Origin: Beta vulgaris subsp. vulgaris
Lineage: Eukaryota; Streptophyta; Magnoliopsida; Caryophyllales; Amaranthaceae
Length of the DNA: 64,000 nt
Reading direction: 5' to 3'
NCBI RefSeq assembly: GCF_026745355.1
Contig: NC_079209.1
Span: 15,303,894 to 15,367,893 of the forward strand
The notes under the pieces: generated by a model
Seen by the model: only the letters and a program-made list of their open reading frames with translations
What the model was told of the DNA's origin: nothing
Database searches by the model: none
Made by a program: the position numbers and the translations under genes
Shown here: positions 45,440 through 56,722 of the stretch, piece by piece
Layout of the letters: each line of letters starts with the position of its first letter
Position numbering within the stretch: the stretch's first letter is position 1

Positions 45440-46210
45440 TTCCTCATATTTAAAACCTAAACTCTATCCTCACCTCATTCCCTTTTCTGAACCCTAAACC
45501 CGCCTCTCCTTCTCTTTGTTTTCTTACTTAATCTCTCTTTTTGCATATTACAACTCGAATGTCTCAAAATTCGTGAGGAAAATGATGACAATTTTATGCT
45601 GTTAAAATTTGCTTCAAGATTGTAAGTCGATTTTCATTATTGTTCAATTAGAATTGGCATATTTACTGAATTTATGTTAATTTCCACAACACAAGCACTT
45701 TTATGTTTAGGTATTTTGAATGTTCAGTAATTTTTTCTCCAATGTCGCTGTCAACGGTTATGTACTTTTTTTTCTTGCTTTACATATTTCCATATCTCAT
45801 TGGAGGTGTATTTGGTTCTGTTTTGGTGATTACTGCTGCCAAACTATTGCATGTTTTAAGTTTTAATGAGTTCATGCTTGAAGTTTTACAAACTTTGGAT
45901 TTTGGGTTTAATTTTAGAATGTTTGGATTTTACATTTTTCCAAGTTAAAATTTGTTCATATATTTTGTTTATCTTACATGCTTGAATTATGTTCGGTTTT
46001 TTCGTGCTATAGCTTCAGATCTGATTTTTTTTTTGCTAGTTTTTTTCATTTATTTTCATGTTTGAACTGTGGTGTTTCTATTTTTTATTGCAATTTGAGT
46101 TTTGCTTTTTTCATCTTTATATTTATTATTTATGCTCACATTAATTTTTGTTTTGTAGATGGGAAGGTCTTTTACGTAGATGGAGATGTGCCTCTAAATT
46201 TGGAGGAGTA
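45440..46210 (+). other. promoter-leader-intron unit inside second hAT element
   Basis: TATTTAAAACCTAAACTC (~45449) and a pyrimidine-rich leader, a donor-like AGATTGTAAGTCG (~45617), ~530 bp of T-rich intron-like sequence, TTTGTAG|ATGGGAAGG (~46158) and a short last exon ending GAGGAGTAG. Architecture matches 31022-32400, without evident sequence identity. No protein family recognised. Confidence 0.4.
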
Positions 46211-46567
46211 GAATAGTAGAAGACTTGGTTATTTAAGAATTGAAAATATTTTAAATATACATTTACACTTTGTAGTTTGTGTTTAATATATATTGTAAAT
46301 AATATTCAATATAATCTGTCTCCTTTACAGTATATAAGTTTTCTTGATTTTGTACATATTTACATCCAGTTTATAAAATTGTAAACAAGCACTCAAGTAT
46401 ATATATAAGTTTTTGTGTATTAATGGTTGCCTACTCAAAGTCACTTAAATTGAGAATGTAATATAATTTTTTATTTAACCTTTATTATATGGCAATACAT
46501 ATGGGGAGACTAAAAAATAGAAAAAGAAGAAGAAAGGGAAAGGTTAACTACTTGCTTTAGTTAAATA

Positions 46568-46943
46568 CTCCTTCCGTCTTAAAATATAGTTTTTATTTTC
46601 CTTTTTTCACAGTATTTTATAGTTTTTATTTTCCTTTTTTTACATTAATTTATGAAAGTAGAATCTAAGAGAGATAATAAAGATCTTTTGTTTGTTTAAA
46701 TAAATATTGTATGGGAAAGGATGATTTAGGAAAGAGAATGGAGAATAATTGATGAAAGAGCATTAATTGTAACATTTTAGTTGAATAAACAAAGGAAAAA
46801 ATAAAATTCAAGAAGCAAATAAATGATGGTACACGATTTTTCTAGCCAAATTACGAAAAAATGTGGAACTAAATATGGAAATGAGAATTATATTTTGGGA
46901 CACCCAAAATGAAAATGGGAACTATCTTTTACGACGGAGGGAG
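46568..46943. mobile_element. Stowaway-like MITE, complete
   Basis: CTCCTTCCGTCTTAAAATATAG … ACGACGGAGGGAG flanked by TA, the Tc1/mariner target duplication. 376 bp, nested in the hAT element. Confidence 0.9.
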
Positions 46944-47575
46944 TAAAAGAATAAGATATCATATCTCTTTGTTATATATGAAAAATTTTATATGCTTTCG
47001 CAACCATTGTGGGTAAAGACTGGTTAGTTATTTAATAGAAGTAATTTGTCAACTTTAAATTAGCAACCCTAACAAGAGTATATCGTAAAGTTGAGTAAAA
47101 TTTAAATTGAGTTTGGAGTATAAAAGTAGTGAACTCGACATAGTTGAAAATTATCAAGTAACTTTGTCCTAAATTCAAGTATTAATAAAAAATTATCATG
47201 ATAAAATTTGTATAACTACTATCATGAATTAGGATAATATGTGAATTCGGTCAGGGTACAGGTAAAAATCAGCTTAAAAAAATTCCAGTTTAAATTGGTT
47301 TCAGTTTCAGTTTGAATTAGTTCAGTTAATTCAGTTGCATATTCAGTTCAGTTCAGTTGATCGATCAATTTTTCAGTTTTTCACAGTTATTTTCAGTTAC
47401 AGTTTGTTTCAGTTCAGTTTTGGTTTTTCATTTACAGTTTATTTCAGTTTCAGTTCATCATTTTTCAGTTGATTTCAGTTATAGTTATTCCCAATTCAGT
47501 TTAATTTAGTTCAAATTTCAGTTATTTCAGCTCAACCAACAGTTTATTAACCAAATTGACAGCTCTAGATGTAGG

Positions 47576-47934
47576 GAATATTAGGGGATGGAGGATGTAC
47601 TGTAGAATTTATAATTTTTATTATGTTATAAAATCATTATTTGCTTATTCATTTTAAATAACTTTTAGAAAAGTAATTCTCGACAAGTTATAGAAACATG
47701 CAATAAGATAAGATTATGGTGAAAGTTCATACTTAGAAACGTTAGAAAAAATGTGGAAACAAAAAATTAAAAAAAAAATTGTAGCCTAAAGTACACAAAA
47801 ATAATAATAATAAGACTGTAGGAATAGGAATAATGTGCACACCTTGGTCTTGTGTAGTTGTGTGTACTCTTGTTCTATTAATCTATGATCATAAATCAAT
47901 TTTAAGTGGTAGGCCGCCACTTACAAGTTTTATT
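47576..47934. other. no feature seen
   Basis: AT-rich sequence, nothing supportable. Confidence 0.4.
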
Positions 47935-48125
47935 ATACACCTGGATATATCGTGATATGGTACATTTAATTTAGGGCTATTTTTATGCTCATTGTTCATT
48001 TAAAATCATCCAAATGAGCAAAATATACTAAAAAAAAGAGTTACAAATGAGTAAATGAGCATAAATTAGTCTTGAGTGTTCCATGTATATTGTACACCTA
48101 GTGTATGATGAATGAACTCAGCCGC
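47935..48125. repeat. dispersed repeat, relative of 36740-37020
   Basis: TACACCTGG start, AAATGAGTAAATGAGCATAA core, GTGTATGATGAATGAACTC end. The end words match those of the 36740 copy. Confidence 0.5.
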
Positions 48126-48858
48126 CACTTGAAGCATATAAGATAACTTTACATTTTTAAAACATGAAGTCTTTCCTATTCATTGAAAAAAAAAATTTGT
48201 AACTTTAAAATAAAAAAATCTGAAATACGAAGGGGACCATCTATACTCATTCACAAGCACAAAAAATTAACACTGTTCTCCTAGAAAACTCAGTTAGCCA
48301 ATCAGATATTGAAATTATTATAACCATCATCATCAATCATGAATGAACCACAAAAAAAATGTGTAAAATGGTAGGTACTGTAAAATTGATACGCGTTTAA
48401 GTCACATATCATAGAATGGGTCAGGCTAGTGGTGTTAGAAACAAATATGACCACTAGATCAACCTGATACTAATCTGATTTGAACATGGTTCGACTTGTG
48501 AGGGTTAGTCCTCAAACTTGACCGAAACCTCACATGGAATTACTCAGACCTGACTGGCACATGACAAGATTATATTTTGACCTGACCACACAGACATGCA
48601 TTCAATCCCAAACATGATAGTATCTCAAGCCAATAAATACCATATTATTTGTTTATGACCGACCCGAATTCAATTATAATTGATGCTTAACCAGATAAAA
48701 TCAGAACTACCTTACTTGATCCAATTTTTCAAGCCAACCTATTTGGACGACTAAAACCACCACCAAATTATTAAAATTCAATTATTATTTTATATCAACA
48801 AAATTATTTAAGTATGTAAATATTTTGCTAGATATTTTTTTAAAAAATTGGCAACCAG
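48126..48858. other. no gene seen
   Basis: AT-rich. The 48430-48730 stretch contains repeated GACCTGAC / CGACCCGA words reminiscent of a heavily decayed hAT subterminal region, but without recognisable ends. Confidence 0.35.
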
Positions 48859-48867
48859 AATTCCTTT

Positions 48868-49034
48868 GGCCTGCCCTCGTACAAGGCCCCCACCCAGAGG
48901 CCAACATACAAGCCAAGCACCCCCAACCACGATCCCCCCCCCCCTTCCTAAATCCTAAGCAAATGCTTGGGGTAGGAATTGAATGCTAGACCTTGCTATA
49001 GAAGATGGAAAAGCTCACCACTTGAGCCAACTCC
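48868..49034 (-). mobile_element. tRNA-derived SINE
   Basis: Flanked by a perfect 9 bp duplication AATTCCTTT (48859-48867 and 49035-49043). On the minus strand the element begins GGAGTTGGCTCAAGTGGTGA. TGGCTCAAGTGG (49018-49029) fits the Pol III A box, and GCATTCAATTCC (~48975-48986) sits where the B box (GGTTCGANTCC) belongs. The 3' part is GC-rich with a C/G run and no clear A tail. Confidence 0.8.
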
Positions 49035-49106
49035 AATTCCTTTAAGTATATGTATATATTTTGCTATATATTCTTTTTTGAAAAAAAAAATTGCTATATA
49101 TTTTTG

Positions 49107-49109
<3 letters not shown>

Positions 49110-49149
<40 letters not shown>
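49110..49149. repeat. (AT)n microsatellite
   Basis: Pure AT dinucleotide run of ~40 bp. Confidence 0.97.
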
Positions 49150-49154
<5 letters not shown>

Positions 49155-49180
49155 CAATCCTTTAAGGTGTCTATAACATA

Positions 49181-49415
49181 CTCCCTCTGTTTCAAAATAT
49201 AAGGCATTCACGCTTTACGAAAATTTGCTTTGACCACAAATATCTCTCAAATACGATAAGTAAAAATTATAAAAATTATACCGTTGGATTCGTCTTGAAA
49301 AATACTATAATAATAATATTTTTTAAAATTTTATATCAACATAAATTGAGAGTAATTAACGGTCAAAGTTCGACCTCGAACATCGTGCGTGCCTTATATT
49401 GTGAAACGGAGGGAG
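49181..49415. mobile_element. Stowaway-like MITE, complete
   Basis: CTCCCTCTGTTTCAAAATATAAG … AAACGGAGGGAG flanked by TA. 235 bp; interior AAATTTGCTTTGACC. Confidence 0.88.
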
Positions 49416-49535
49416 TATAAGTACAAGATCAAGTTATAAATGCAAAAAGTGTTGTAGTTAGTACTTGATCTATAAAACTCTCTTTTTTGAATGTTTAAGT
49501 AAACTACAATGAATTGCAATAAATTTAAAGAAATA

Positions 49536-49791
49536 CTCCCTCTGTTTTTTTTATCATTCCTACTTTGACTTTGCACGTTTGCCAATGCACGTTTTAAAAC
49601 TTATATATCTTTCATTATATATTAGTAAAAATTAACGATTGAATTTTAATAAAGTACTAATTGAGACGAATCAAACAAGATCCCACATGACTATGTTTTT
49701 TCTTATAAATTGAGAACATTTGAGAAGATTCTCTTTATGCATGAATAGTGTCAAGATTCTAAGTGAGAAAGATAAAAAAAAAACAGAGGAG
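49536..49791. mobile_element. Stowaway-like MITE, complete
   Basis: CTCCCTCTGTTTTTTTTATC … AAAAAACAGAGGAG with flanking TA. 256 bp. Same family as 50993-51245, which is in the opposite orientation. Confidence 0.88.
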
Positions 49792-49949
49792 TAAATTTCA
49801 AAAAATGTAGCACATGTCCCTCCTGACTTTTATATCTCCCTAAAATTCAATTATTGTTTTATATCTATAAAATTATTGAAATATATTAATTTTATCTTTT
49901 ACTAAAAATGTAATATATAATTCCTTTATAACTATTTATAAAGAGAACG

Positions 49950-50970
49950 TATTGTGTTGGACTCGTCCGACCATAATCTTTGGTCGGACGACTTTCAGGT
50001 GGTTCCAATTTTTTTTCACTTAGTCTTAATTTTTTTTCAGGTAGTCTTAATTTTTTTCAGGTAGTCTTCATTTTTTTTCAGGTAGTCTTCATTTTGTTTT
50101 CAGTTAGTCTTTTTTTTTTCAGTTGGTTTTTGTACTTCAGTTAGACTTACTTTGGATTTCAGTTGGTCTTTATTCTTTTTCAGGTAGTCTTCATTTTTTT
50201 TCAGGTAGTCTTCATTCTTTTTCAGGTAGTCTTCATTTTTTTTCCGGTAGTCCAACTGAAACAAAACAAAGTCCAACTGAAACAAAACAAAGTCCAACTG
50301 AAAGAAACATAAAGTCCAACTGAAAGAAAACAAAGTCTAACTGAAAGAAAACAAAGTCCAACTGAAAAACAAAACACTAACCTCTGCTTTCTCTCACTTT
50401 CTCCTTCTTCTTCATTCCTCTTAGCTGATTTTTTTTCTTCTTTGTTAGATTATGAAATTATTGCAGCTCACTTCAATTTTCAATTTCTTCCTTTTTATAA
50501 GAAAATTCTCCTTAACTTGAAAAACAAAACAAAAAAAGTTCAAGTGTAAATGTATAATGACAAATTTGTTTGTGCGCATCAAAGATGGGAAATTTTGCAA
50601 CAAGTTTGACGCATAGAAAATGTTGAAGGTGGTCCTTGAACGGCGCCTTCCATATTGGTTTCCAATGTCTTCTCCAGTCAACTACCGGTGATTTTGTCTC
50701 TTTGAGGGGATACTACTAACTAGTACTATACTAGAAGCTCATGAGTCATGGATGATATATGCATTTCATCACAATTTCCTCTTACCGACGGAATGATTGA
50801 ACAAATCCTTGAAGATTGATTATGACAGAGTTGAAGGATTATATGAAAATCCAGAGAAGAAGAAGAAGAAAGAGGAGAGAGAATGTGACCTAAAAAGTGA
50901 AGCAGAGAGAAGATGTATTGGGCTCAGCCCGTCTGACAGTAAACAATACGTCAGACGGTCTGACCCAATA
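49950..50970. mobile_element. possible TIR element with palindromic ends
   Basis: Left end TATTGTGTTGGACTCGTCCG contains the hairpin GTCCGACCA…TGGTCGGAC. Right end, inverted, reads TATTGGGTCAGACCGTCTGA and contains CCGTCTGAC…GTCAGACGG. The two ends match over most of ~24 bp. No clear duplication. The interior includes an inverted tandem structure (49994-50370). Confidence 0.4.
49994..50370. repeat. inverted pair of tandem arrays
   Basis: Left arm: ~10 units of ~21-24 bp (TTTTTTTCAGGTAGTCTTCA). Right arm: ~6 units of ~21 bp (GTCCAACTGAAAGAAAACAAA), which is the inverse of the TTTCAGTTGGAC form of the left units. The arms meet near 50248 with almost no spacer, so the locus could form a long imperfect hairpin. 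Confidence 0.85.
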
Positions 50971-50992
50971 CTTTCACATTTATAAATTGGTA
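50371..50992. other. no gene seen
   Basis: AT-rich sequence with a GAAGAAGAAG run near 50853. No supportable coding region. Confidence 0.4.
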
Positions 50993-51245
50993 TTCCCTCT
51001 GTTTTTTTATCTTTCTCACTTGGAATCTTGGTACTATTCATACTTAGAGAGAATCTTCTCAATTTTGTTCAATTTATAAGAAAAAATATAGTCATGTGGG
51101 GTCTTGTTTGATTCGTCCCAATTAATATATTATTATTATTCAATCGTTATAATTTTTACTAATATATAATAAAAGATATTTAAGTTCAAAGAGGTGTATT
51201 GGGAGACGTGCACAGGTCAGTGAGAATGATAAAAAACAGAGGGAG
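50993..51245. mobile_element. Stowaway-like MITE, complete
   Basis: TTCCCTCTGTTTTTTTATC … AAAAACAGAGGGAG flanked by TA, with the same interior as 49536-49791 but inverted (ATATAGTCATGTGGGGTCTTG). Confidence 0.88.
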
Positions 51246-51282
51246 TATTATTTAGAATTATAATTTTTTGATAACATGATAT

Positions 51283-52475
51283 CACTAGTAGAATAATATC
51301 ATTGTGCTGCAATTTTTAAAGTACATATTGCTGTGTTTTTTGCACCGCGGCAAATCAAGGCCTAGTGTTGCCCAAAACTGTAGCAATAAGTATTGCATGT
51401 AAAAAAAAATAAGATAATTGTATCTTTGTTATTAAATTTGAAGGATATGAAATCATAGTTTAAAGGTTACAAAGATCTTGATAATGACATACTAAGCAAT
51501 ACGAACTTGAAAATGTTCTCATTAGAAAATTGAACGAATGACAAAGGTACAATTGAAAAGAAAAAGAAAAGAATTTCTAGAAAAATTGATACAAAATTGA
51601 GCAGAAAAAGTCTATCCTAGATTTAATAAAAAACTAATTCAACATAACATTAGAAAATAAAAATCAACAAATGAAGTTACAAATCAAAAAGAGGAAAACT
51701 CTCGTCTGGCTACAACCACCACATCAGAACAATCTCGCAACCACCACCGACTCCGGCGAGATCTTCGGTCTGCAAATCTTAATCGAGATCTTCTCTTGTT
51801 GAAATAAAGATTTGAGATTAAGTTTCGCTTGAACCTTCGCGTTTCCAGATCTTCGATCTTTTACATTCGACAAGATCTTCGATCTTGGCCTCCAGCGATA
51901 GCTTCGATTAGCAATATCTCCGACGAGATTTTCGCTCTACAATCTCCGATGAAATCTAAAGCAATGGCTTCTTTGAAATTGAAGTGAGAGGCGGGGAGGT
52001 TAAAGGAGGTGACAAGTTGAATGAGGCAGATACAAAATTGAATGAAGCGGATAGGAACTTGGTGAACGTCTGCGATAAAGGGAGGTAGGGATGCACGCAA
52101 GTGAACTGAACGAGGACGAAGGTGCAAAAACACAGCGGCTTTAGGTTGAGACGAACACGGTGTCTAATTCTTCAACGAGCGACCAACGTCGAGCGAGGAT
52201 GAGCGTCTTCGACGAGCGAGGGATAGGGAAGGGGTGGTGTAGTCTTCAACGAGCGACGAAGTGGGGTTGATGAGGGTATGAGGAGAGAGGAGTGGGTGCT
52301 TAAGGGGATGGTAGGATGAGGAGAGAGTATGAGAGAAGGAAGAGGAGTGGGGTGGGTGAGAGGGATAGGGATTAGGGTTTTCGAGAGGAGAGATGGAAGG
52401 GAGACTAGGGAAATATAAGTGGTTTTGAGAGATTGATGGTTAGATATTGATCCTTGTCAAATTAAAGGGTTTTAA
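51283..52475. mobile_element. CACTA-type element, left part only
   Basis: Starts CACTAGTAGAATAAT with diverged subterminal motifs (ATTGCTGTGTTTT, ACTGTAGCAAT) up to ~51400. The interior resembles the other CACTA copies in plan, including GGATTAGGGTTTTC (~52370). No CTACTAGTG right end is found before the MITE at 52492, so the right terminus is lost. A 90-residue minus frame at 51861-52133 is not recognised. Confidence 0.65.
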
Positions 52476-52491
52476 TTCATGATCCATGATA

Positions 52492-52866
52492 CTCCCTCCG
52501 TCCCATAATATAAGTCCTGTTTCCTTATAAGGTGTCCCAAAATATAAGTCCTATTTCTATTTTCAATCAATAATTATGCCCAAAATACCCTCATGAAAGT
52601 AATTTTATTATAAATGCCCTCATAATTTCAGCTTCCAATGCACTATAATTAATGACAAATTGGAATCTTCTACCTTATTAAAACTCCTCTACACATTAAA
52701 CCATGCAACATTAATGTTCAGTTTTTATTTTTTGTTACAAAGATATAATAATGTAAGTGTTTCCCAATAAAAATGAATATTTTTATCCAAAATAAAACAA
52801 GATTTCACTTTACCTTAATTCCCGCGTAAAAATAGAATCAGGACTTATATTATGGGACGGAGGGAG
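52492..52866. mobile_element. Stowaway-like MITE, complete
   Basis: CTCCCTCCGTCCCATAATAT … TATTATGGGACGGAGGGAG flanked by TA. Longer TIRs (~28 bp) than the other copies; 375 bp. Confidence 0.93.
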
Positions 52867-52868
52867 TA

Positions 52869-53105
52869 TTATTCTTTGGCCAATAGGAAAAGAGAATGAC
52901 CTAACACATGGATAGATGACCTAACACATGATTGGTAATCTTATATTCTTAAAATATTATTAATTTTTGTATTGATTTAGTAACTTACTAACTTTAATAA
53001 TTAGTCATTTATTTTATTACAGTTTAAAATTTTGGTTATTTTTATTGAAATTATTATGATTAGTATTTAACTATAAGTAACATTTATTAATTAGCATAAT
53101 ATAAC

Positions 53106-53106
<1 letters not shown>
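52869..53106. other. no feature seen
   Basis: AT-rich sequence. GACCTAACACATG occurs twice in tandem. Confidence 0.4.
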
Positions 53107-53156
<50 letters not shown>

Positions 53157-53550
53157 AGCTGTTATAGTTGTTGTGGTTGTTGTTGTTGTTGTGGTTGTGG
53201 TTGTTGTTGTCGTTTTTGTTGTTGTTGTTGTTTTTTTTTTGTTATGGTGGTGTGGTGGTTGTTGCTACCGTCGCTGTTGATGTTGCTGCTGCTGCCGCTG
53301 CTATTGCTGATACTGTTGTTGTTGCTGTTGTTTTTGTTGTTGTTGCTGTTGCTATTGTTGTTGTTACTGTGTTTTTGTTGTTGTTGTTGTTGCTGTTGTT
53401 GCTATTGTTGTTGTTTTTCTTGTTGTTGTTGTTGTTGTTGATATTGTTGTTGTTGCTGTTATTGTTGTTGCTACTATTGTTGTTGTTGTTCCTGTTGTTG
53501 TTGTTATTGTTGTTGTTGTTCCTGTTGTTGTTATTGTTGTTGTTGTTGTT
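53107..53550. repeat. (TTG)n compound microsatellite
   Basis: About 440 bp of TTG with GTTGCTGTT and ATTGTTG variants. The leucine-, valine- and cysteine-rich frames through it are artefacts. Confidence 0.97.
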
Positions 53551-53555
53551 TAATT

Positions 53556-54059
53556 AGAGTTATAAATTGTGTTTCTTAATTTTAATGAAACTCCTTATTT
53601 ATAGCGTTACTTATACAACTATCACCAGTCTATTACTTAATTAAGTAATAGTACAATTATTTCAAAAAAAAAAGTAATAGTACAATTATATTATTTAAGG
53701 GAGCTTATTTGCAGTGTTACATTGACTTAGATTGTCTACTTATAATGATACATTCATTTATCTCGTCAAATAACAACTTGTTTCAATTCAAATACATGTG
53801 TATTAGTTCGAATGCATTTAACATAAAGACTATTAGTAAAAAAAATAGTGGACTATTATCTTGAATTAGCTAAAATAGTGTACAATTATCTTGAATTAGC
53901 TTATAATCTATATTGATACATTCATTAATCTTATATAGTAACAACTTTTTCAATTATCTAGGAACAAGTTAATGAGTTACTGAGTTGGTATAAGTCTAAG
54001 TGAGTAACTCACTAAATGCTAAGTTAAACATATGGTTGTTAACAAGTTACTATCTAGTG
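53556..54059. other. no feature seen
   Basis: AT-rich. A ~25 bp segment (TAATAGTACAATTAT) is locally duplicated near 53645-53690. Confidence 0.4.
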
Positions 54060-56722
54060 GTGCTGCATTAGAGAATGTGGTGTGAGTGATCATAATCTAG
54101 TGGTGCTTTTTTTTTTTACTTGGAGTAATAAGCAAGATTGTGGTGATAGGATTCTTTCCCAGATTGATATGGTTTTCAGAAATAAAGAGTGGGATGAAAT
54201 GTTTGAAAATGCTATGGCTGTTTTGTTCAATGAAATTATTTTAGATCACGTCCATGTGTGGTGCATTTATACCAAGCTATGGAAAAGAAACCTAAAGCCT
54301 TTAGGTTCTATAATACGTGGTCTAAGGCTTTAGAATTTTTGGACATAATCAACGACACAGGGTAAGAGAGGCTTCAGGGGATAGCAATGTATCAAGTTGT
54401 GGTAAAACTGAAGAAGATGAAGAGGGATTTGAAAGAGTTAAACATGAAGAAATTTGCAAACATAGAAAATGTTGTTGATGAGGATATGCATCTGTTACTT
54501 GAAATTCAGAATAAGATTCACTCTGACCCTCATAATATACTTTTCATGTTCAAGAAGCTGAGGCTAGGCAGAAATACTTTGAGCTGAATGATGCAAGGTG
54601 AGCTATTTGGAGCAGAAGGTAAAGTAGGATTGGATAAGTAGTGGAGACATGAACACAAAGTATTTTACATGCTTGTTTAAAGAAAAGAAGGCTCCATAAT
54701 CAGGTGTACAAGATTCATGATGTTTTAGGTGTTTGGCATGAAGAAAAGAGTGATGTAGAGGAGGATTTATTCAGTATTACAAGAAGTTATTGGGAACTCC
54801 TCAATCTACAAGTGCACGTTTTAGTAGAATGATAGTGAAAGAAGGTCAGTTTGTTTCCACCTCTGACCAGCAGATGCTACAATAGGTTCACAACGGATGA
54901 TGTGAAACAAGCTTTATGGGATATTGACGATATAAATCCCCTGGTCCATATGGCTATAGTAGTCACTTCTTTAAGAGAACTTAGCAACACATTCGTGATG
55001 ATGTAAGTGTTGTTTTAATTTTCTTTCAAACTGGAAATTGTTGAAACAATTAAATGCTACTAACCTGTGTTTGATTCCTAAAGTGGATAAACCTAGTATA
55101 ATGTGACTCAATTTTGTCCTACTGCTTGTTGCAATGTTTAATAGAAAATTATTTCAAAAATGATGTGCAATAGGTTAAAACTTGTATTGCCTAGCATTGT
55201 TGATGAGGTGTAGAGTGCTTTTGTAGCTAATAGGAGAATTATGCATATTCTTATCTGTTAAGACATGCTTAAGCAATAGTATAAGAGGAAATCCATGCCT
55301 TCTAGGTGCACTTTGATAGTTAACCTGAGGAAGGCTTATGACTCTTTGAGTTGGATATTCATTAGAATTACTGGAGGATCTGAAGTTTCCTAGCCAATTT
55401 GTAGGCTGGGTTATGGAGTGCATTACTAGTCCTAGTTATTCTTTATGCATAAATGGAGACACATATGGCTTTTTCAGAGGTGGGAAGGGTTTGAGACAAG
55501 GACATTCTTTATGTGCTGTTAATGGATTACTTTTTAAGCTTAAGGAAGAAGATATGCAAGAAAGATCAAATTTCTTTTTATTACTAGTGTAAACAGCTAA
55601 GATTAACTCACTTAATTTTTGTTAATGATCTTATGCTCTTTAGCAAGGGTGATGTGAGTTATGTTGTGATGCTGGTTAGGACTCCAAAAGCTTTCTCTCA
55701 TGCTTTTGGGATGACTGATAGTCTTAAAAAATAAGATATATACTATAAAAATGTTCTTGAGGATGTGCAACAAAGAATTGAGCAACTAATAAGAATTACT
55801 AGAGGTAGCTTCCCTTTTATGTATCTTGGAGTGCCAATTACTTCTAAGAGAATTGGAAGAGCAGATTGTGACATCTTGATTGATAAGATTTTGGAAAAGG
55901 TGTTATGCTGGAGTCTATACACTTGTCTTATGCTGCAAGTAATGATGGCCACTGGTGCACGCTGGGCAGGCCGGACCGTGGGCCGTAGCGGGCTGGGATG
56001 AGAATTCGTGGCCCGGAATCGGACCTTGAAATTCATGGGTTGGGCAGGCTGGTCCGCGGACTGAAAAATCTTGACCCACACCCCGGCCTGTTACCGGTTT
56101 TCGCAGTTTAGGAAGCGGTTCTGGCAGTTCGTGGGTCTAGTGGGTGGACCGGGTTGGCGAGTCGGCATGAGAATTTTTTTTTTTCAAAATTATTTAATCA
56201 ATGAAATTATTCATTATTGTTACATAAAATTTTTAAAATGAATTAAAATACATAGCATTATTAATATTAATGGATAATTTCATCATTTTAAAATTTTATT
56301 GAATTATAATATATGCCATTTGATTAAAATATATACAATTTGATTAAAAATATACACAATTTGGTTCAATATTTACTTGGACTGGGATGGTCCGGTTCAT
56401 GGGCCGGGCTAGACCAGTTTCGTGGTCCGGGCTGGACCAGGCTTTTTGTGGGCCCGGCCCACGTGCACACGGTCCACAAGGTGGGCTGGGCTGGATTGAC
56501 CCGCATAGTTGGCCATCTCTAGCTGCAAGGTGTGTGCTCAAGAATTGAAGGTTGTACTAATGAGCATACACACCTACTAGGCACAATTACTCATTCTCCC
56601 TAATGGTGTTTTGCAAAGAATTATTCAGATTTGTAGGGCATTTTGTGGGAAGGGAAGGTAACTTTGAATAAAACCCCTCTTGTTGCATGGGATTTGATTA
56701 GCAAATCTAAATGTTATGGTGG
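54060..56722 (+). pseudogene. L1-like LINE remnant, split by a hAT element
   Basis: Endonuclease end FFTWSNKQ … RILSQIDMVF (~54100-54200). Reverse transcriptase pieces in several frames: DVKQALWDID (~54900), TNLCLIPKVDKP (~55060), LRKAYDSLSW (~55325), GGKGLRQGHSL (~55480), FVNDLMLFSKGD at the catalytic site (normally FADD), and FMYLGVPITSKRIGRADCD (~55815). It resumes after the hAT element with PLVAWDLISKSKCYGG just before the CACTA element. Many stops and frameshifts. The catalytic DD reads ND. The rest probably lies beyond the nested insertions. Confidence 0.85.
55940..56521. mobile_element. small hAT-type element in the LINE, GC-rich ends
   Basis: Starts TAATGATGGCCACTGG and ends with the inverse of TAGAGATGGCCAACTA, flanked by a perfect 8 bp duplication GCTGCAAG (55932-55939 and 56522-56529). 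Subterminal zones are GGGCCGGGCTGG-type repeats, and the middle is AT-rich. Non-coding. Confidence 0.92.

Larger units (their letters stand above)
43393..47567. mobile_element. large non-autonomous hAT element with CAGTTCAGTT arrays
   Basis: Ends TAGAGGTGTCAAT and the inverse of TAGAGCTGTCAAT, flanked by 8 bp GACGTAGG / GATGTAGG (one mismatch; 43385-43392 and 47568-47575). Subterminal regions (43430-43680, 47220-47560) are degenerate CAGTTCAGTT repeats on the same strand at both ends. The centre holds AT-rich sequence, a promoter-leader-intron unit and a nested Stowaway MITE. No transposase. Similar in size and plan to the element at 28862. Confidence 0.88.

Noticed and set aside
48430..48730. 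A further hAT element
   Set aside because: GACCTGAC/CGACCCGA words suggest it, but no TAGRGRTG ends or 8 bp duplication could be found.
53168..53557. 129-residue leucine/valine-rich frame
   Set aside because: Translation of the (TTG)n array; no independent support.
54082..54587. Independent genes from the 83- and 66-residue frames
   Set aside because: The first is the endonuclease end of the LINE and the second lies in its linker, with stops between them.
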